Assembly: GCF_020524355.2 (NCBI RefSeq)
Contig: NZ_CP129019.1
Location: 558,001-622,000, forward strand
Length of the DNA stretch: 64,000 nucleotides
Origin: Mesobacillus subterraneus
Lineage (GTDB): Bacteria > Bacillota > Bacilli > Bacillales > Cytobacillaceae
Direction of reading: 5' to 3'
Positions 62,362-64,000 of this stretch are shown one piece after another. The stretch's first letter is position 1; every line of letters begins with the position of its first letter. Position numbers and translations under genes: made by a program. The notes below the pieces were generated by a model. That model had not been told where the DNA came from. It was given only the letters and a program-made list of their open reading frames with translations, and made no database searches.

Positions 62362-63166
62362 ACTGATTGCTCTTGATCAGTTTCTTTTCGAGTAATTCGA
62401 CCAGTTGGTACATCACCGTGGCAAACAGTGCTATGACAAGCAGCGCCAAATAGACGAGCGTGAAGTTAAAAACCTGGAAACCGTAGATGATCATATATCC
62501 AAGGCCGCGCGCAGAAACGAGGAATTCTCCGACAATGACTCCTACCCAGCTCAATCCGACATTCACTTTCAAGGTGGAAATGATAGTCGGGAAGGAAGCT
62601 GGCAAGATTGCCTCCCGGAAGCATTGTGTTCTTGTTGCTCCAAATGTCTGAAGCACCTTCAGATAGTTGGGGTCCACCTCTTTAAAAGCGGTATACACAA
62701 CGATTGTCGTGATGATTATTGAGATGATTGCGCCCATTGCAATAATGGAGGTCATATTGGTTCCAAGCGCAACAATTAAAATCGGGCCAAGTGCAACTTT
62801 TGGCATTGAATTCAATATTACGAGGTAAGGATCCAAAATCCTGGAAAGCAGCGGTGACCACCACAAGATTGCTGCGAGTATCGTACCTGCAAGTGTGCCC
62901 AGGATAAACCCAAGGACGGTTTCAGCCAATGTCACTCCAAGGTTAACGGCTAGCGACCCATCCATTGTCTTCTCAATCATCATATTCCATATTTTTGACG
63001 GTGAACTGAATAGAAGCGGGTCGATCCATTTTTGCTGGCTCGAGATTTCCCATAGAGTAAAAAAGGCAATGAAAATCAGCAACTGATAGATGCGGATGAC
63101 TTTTCGCTCGCGCCTTAACTTTTTTAGATACTCTTGATGGAGGAGTTCAGTTTTCTTCTGGTTCAA
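62360..63166 (-). CDS. ytlD: ABC transporter permease (YtlD-like)
   Basis: Six-helix permease of the nitrate/taurine/aliphatic sulfonate/thiamine-precursor type. The binding-protein-dependent loop [24 protein letters not shown] and [21 protein letters not shown] are characteristic. The frame extends to ATG 63205, but that overlaps the ATPase gene by 59 bp without SD; TTG 63166 (LNQKKTELL) has SD GGAG and overlaps by 20 bp. It works with the ATPase upstream and the substrate-binding gene cut by the window edge. Substrate unknown; B. subtilis YtlABCD is suspected to move sulfur compounds or a thiamine precursor. Confidence 0.88.
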   Translation of the reverse strand: MNQKKTELLHQEYLKKLRRERKVIRIYQLLIFIAFFTLWEISSQQKWIDPLLFSSPSKIWNMMIEKTMDGSLAVNLGVTLAETVLGFILGTLAGTILAAILWWSPLLSRILDPYLVILNSMPKVALGPILIVALGTNMTSIIAMGAIISIIITTIVVYTAFKEVDPNYLKVLQTFGATRTQCFREAILPASFPTIISTLKVNVGLSWVGVIVGEFLVSARGLGYMIIYGFQVFNFTLVYLALLVIALFATVMYQLVELLEKKLIKSNQ

Positions 63167-63932
63167 TTGACTCCAACTCCTTCCATACTGTTTGGAACAG
63201 TTCATTGTATAAATGATGGTTCCGCGCCTCGAAAGGGCTCAAATTCCTTAACTCCTCCGGAATCGTGAAAGTTCTATGCAACCGGCCAGGACTCGGTGAA
63301 AACAGGAAGATCCGGTCGCTCATCGCTATCGCCTCTCCGATATCATGGGTGACGAGTATCGCTGTTTTTTTGAAAGTCTTGAATGTGTTTGAAACCAGGT
63401 CCTCAAGCTTCAATTTCGTTTGATAGTCCAATGCAGAAAAAGGTTCATCAAGCATCAGCAGTTTTGGCTCTGTTGCTAGTGTCCTTACCAGTGCGACACG
63501 CTGGCGCATACCGCCTGACAGCTGTTTTGGGTATAGTTCTTCAACATTCTCCAACCCCATTTGCCTCAGCAGCGATAAAACCTCTTCCTTTTTTGAAGCT
63601 TCCAGAGTTCCGCTAATCTTCAAGCCGAGAAAGACATTTTCCTCAATCGTTTTCCAAGGAAATAAATAATCCTGCTGCAGCATATATCCGGTTTGATTTG
63701 CAGAATTTTTGACTGATTTCCCTTCAAGTTTTACCTGTCCATCAGTAGGCTCAATCAGCCCTGCGATGATTGAAAGCAGTGTTGTTTTGCCGCAGCCGCT
63801 CGGACCCAGGAAGGAAACGAACTCTCCTTCCTGGACGTGCAGTGAAATATCATTCAAAGCAGTGACAGCGGATGTTTTTGTGAAATAAGTGTGCTGGATC
63901 CCTGTTAAAGTCAAAAAGTCCATTGGCTGCAA
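63147..63932 (-). CDS. ytlC: ABC transporter ATP-binding protein (YtlC-like)
   Basis: A 261-aa ATPase. Walker [21 protein letters not shown]-loop [19 protein letters not shown], signature [19 protein letters not shown], Walker [17 protein letters not shown] and the H-loop [15 protein letters not shown] are all intact. It belongs to the SsuB/TauB/ThiZ group. ATG 63932 has SD AGGAGG. It is 7 bp from the stop of the upstream substrate-binding gene and overlaps the permease gene, so the three form one operon on the minus strand. Confidence 0.95.
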   Translation of the reverse strand: MQPMDFLTLTGIQHTYFTKTSAVTALNDISLHVQEGEFVSFLGPSGCGKTTLLSIIAGLIEPTDGQVKLEGKSVKNSANQTGYMLQQDYLFPWKTIEENVFLGLKISGTLEASKKEEVLSLLRQMGLENVEELYPKQLSGGMRQRVALVRTLATEPKLLMLDEPFSALDYQTKLKLEDLVSNTFKTFKKTAILVTHDIGEAIAMSDRIFLFSPSPGRLHRTFTIPEELRNLSPFEARNHHLYNELFQTVWKELESIEPEEN

Positions 63933-63939
63933 CCTCCTG

Positions 63940-64000
63940 TTATTTCATGATTTCTTCTGCCACCTCTGTATTGACTAGGGTGCTGTGGCTGACTTCTTCA
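63940..64000 (-). CDS. ytlA: ABC transporter substrate-binding protein, C-terminal end only
   Basis: The minus strand is open from the window edge to a TAA at 63942-63940, encoding EEVSHSTLVNTEVAEEIMK. Position directly before the ATPase gene and the ending NTEVAEEIMK suggest the NMT1/ThiY-like binding protein (YtlA). Only 20 codons are visible. Confidence 0.65.
   Translation of the reverse strand, partial: EEVSHSTLVNTEVAEEIMK

Overview
The window is a Bacillaceae chromosome (Bacillus sensu lato, possibly Mesobacillus/Cytobacillus-like; genus not provable from the sequence alone). Evidence: a B. subtilis-like 16S-23S-5S operon with a downstream cluster of 21 tRNA genes, the glgBCDAP and menF-D-H-B-E-C orders, and B. 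subtilis-type neighbours (yteA, menA, ytkD, dps, ytlCD, ytzI, yidD, a YtiB-type carbonic anhydrase). The core is moderate GC; the 5.7-21.7 kb block is visibly AT-richer.

Layout. 1-5.7 kb: two GH31 glycosidases (the first cut by the window edge) and a GH13 oligo-1,6-glucosidase. 5.7-21.7 kb: a 16-kb integrative element inserted in the 3' half of a tRNA-Ala(GGC) gene, bounded by a 47-bp direct repeat and by inner repeats that look like integrase arm sites. It carries a tyrosine recombinase, two tandem 60-aa excisionase-like proteins, a winged-helix protein, a Z1 ATPase plus PD-(D/E)XK pair, a cytosine methylase plus HaeIII-family restriction enzyme, a Panacea-domain antitoxin next to a large membrane protein, and on the minus strand a roughly 870-nt candidate structured RNA closed by a long-range helix, followed by a basic 217-aa protein. 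This looks like a mobile defence island. 21.8-24.4 kb: MgtC/SapB, EamA transporter, GNAT and a small membrane protein. 24.5-32.3 kb: rRNA operon and tRNA cluster, including odd tRNA 5'-half/hairpin units. 33.2-41.1 kb: glycogen operon glgBCDAP. 41.3-45.6 kb: EamA transporter, ferritin-cupin fusion, yteA and menA. 45.9-53.6 kb: menaquinone genes menF, D, H, B, E, C. 54-64 kb: hmp, a DUF4397 surface protein with its class F-like sortase, an orphan methionine T-box in front of a deleted metS, zinc-binding lipoprotein adcA with Zur box, carbonic anhydrase, dps, ytkD and the ytlACD-type ABC transporter.

Quality warning. GH13, glgB (two sites), glgP, menF (two sites), menE, carbonic anhydrase and an island gene are all broken by what reads as one extra base, usually in a homopolymer. 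Many core genes broken in the same direction suggests insertion-type sequencing error rather than biology. hmp is different: it has an in-frame TGA.

The most promising leads are the island's large RNA plus basic protein, the Panacea/membrane-protein pair, the tRNA-half/hairpin repeats and the orphan metS T-box. All functional statements are homology by eye; no search or folding program was run.
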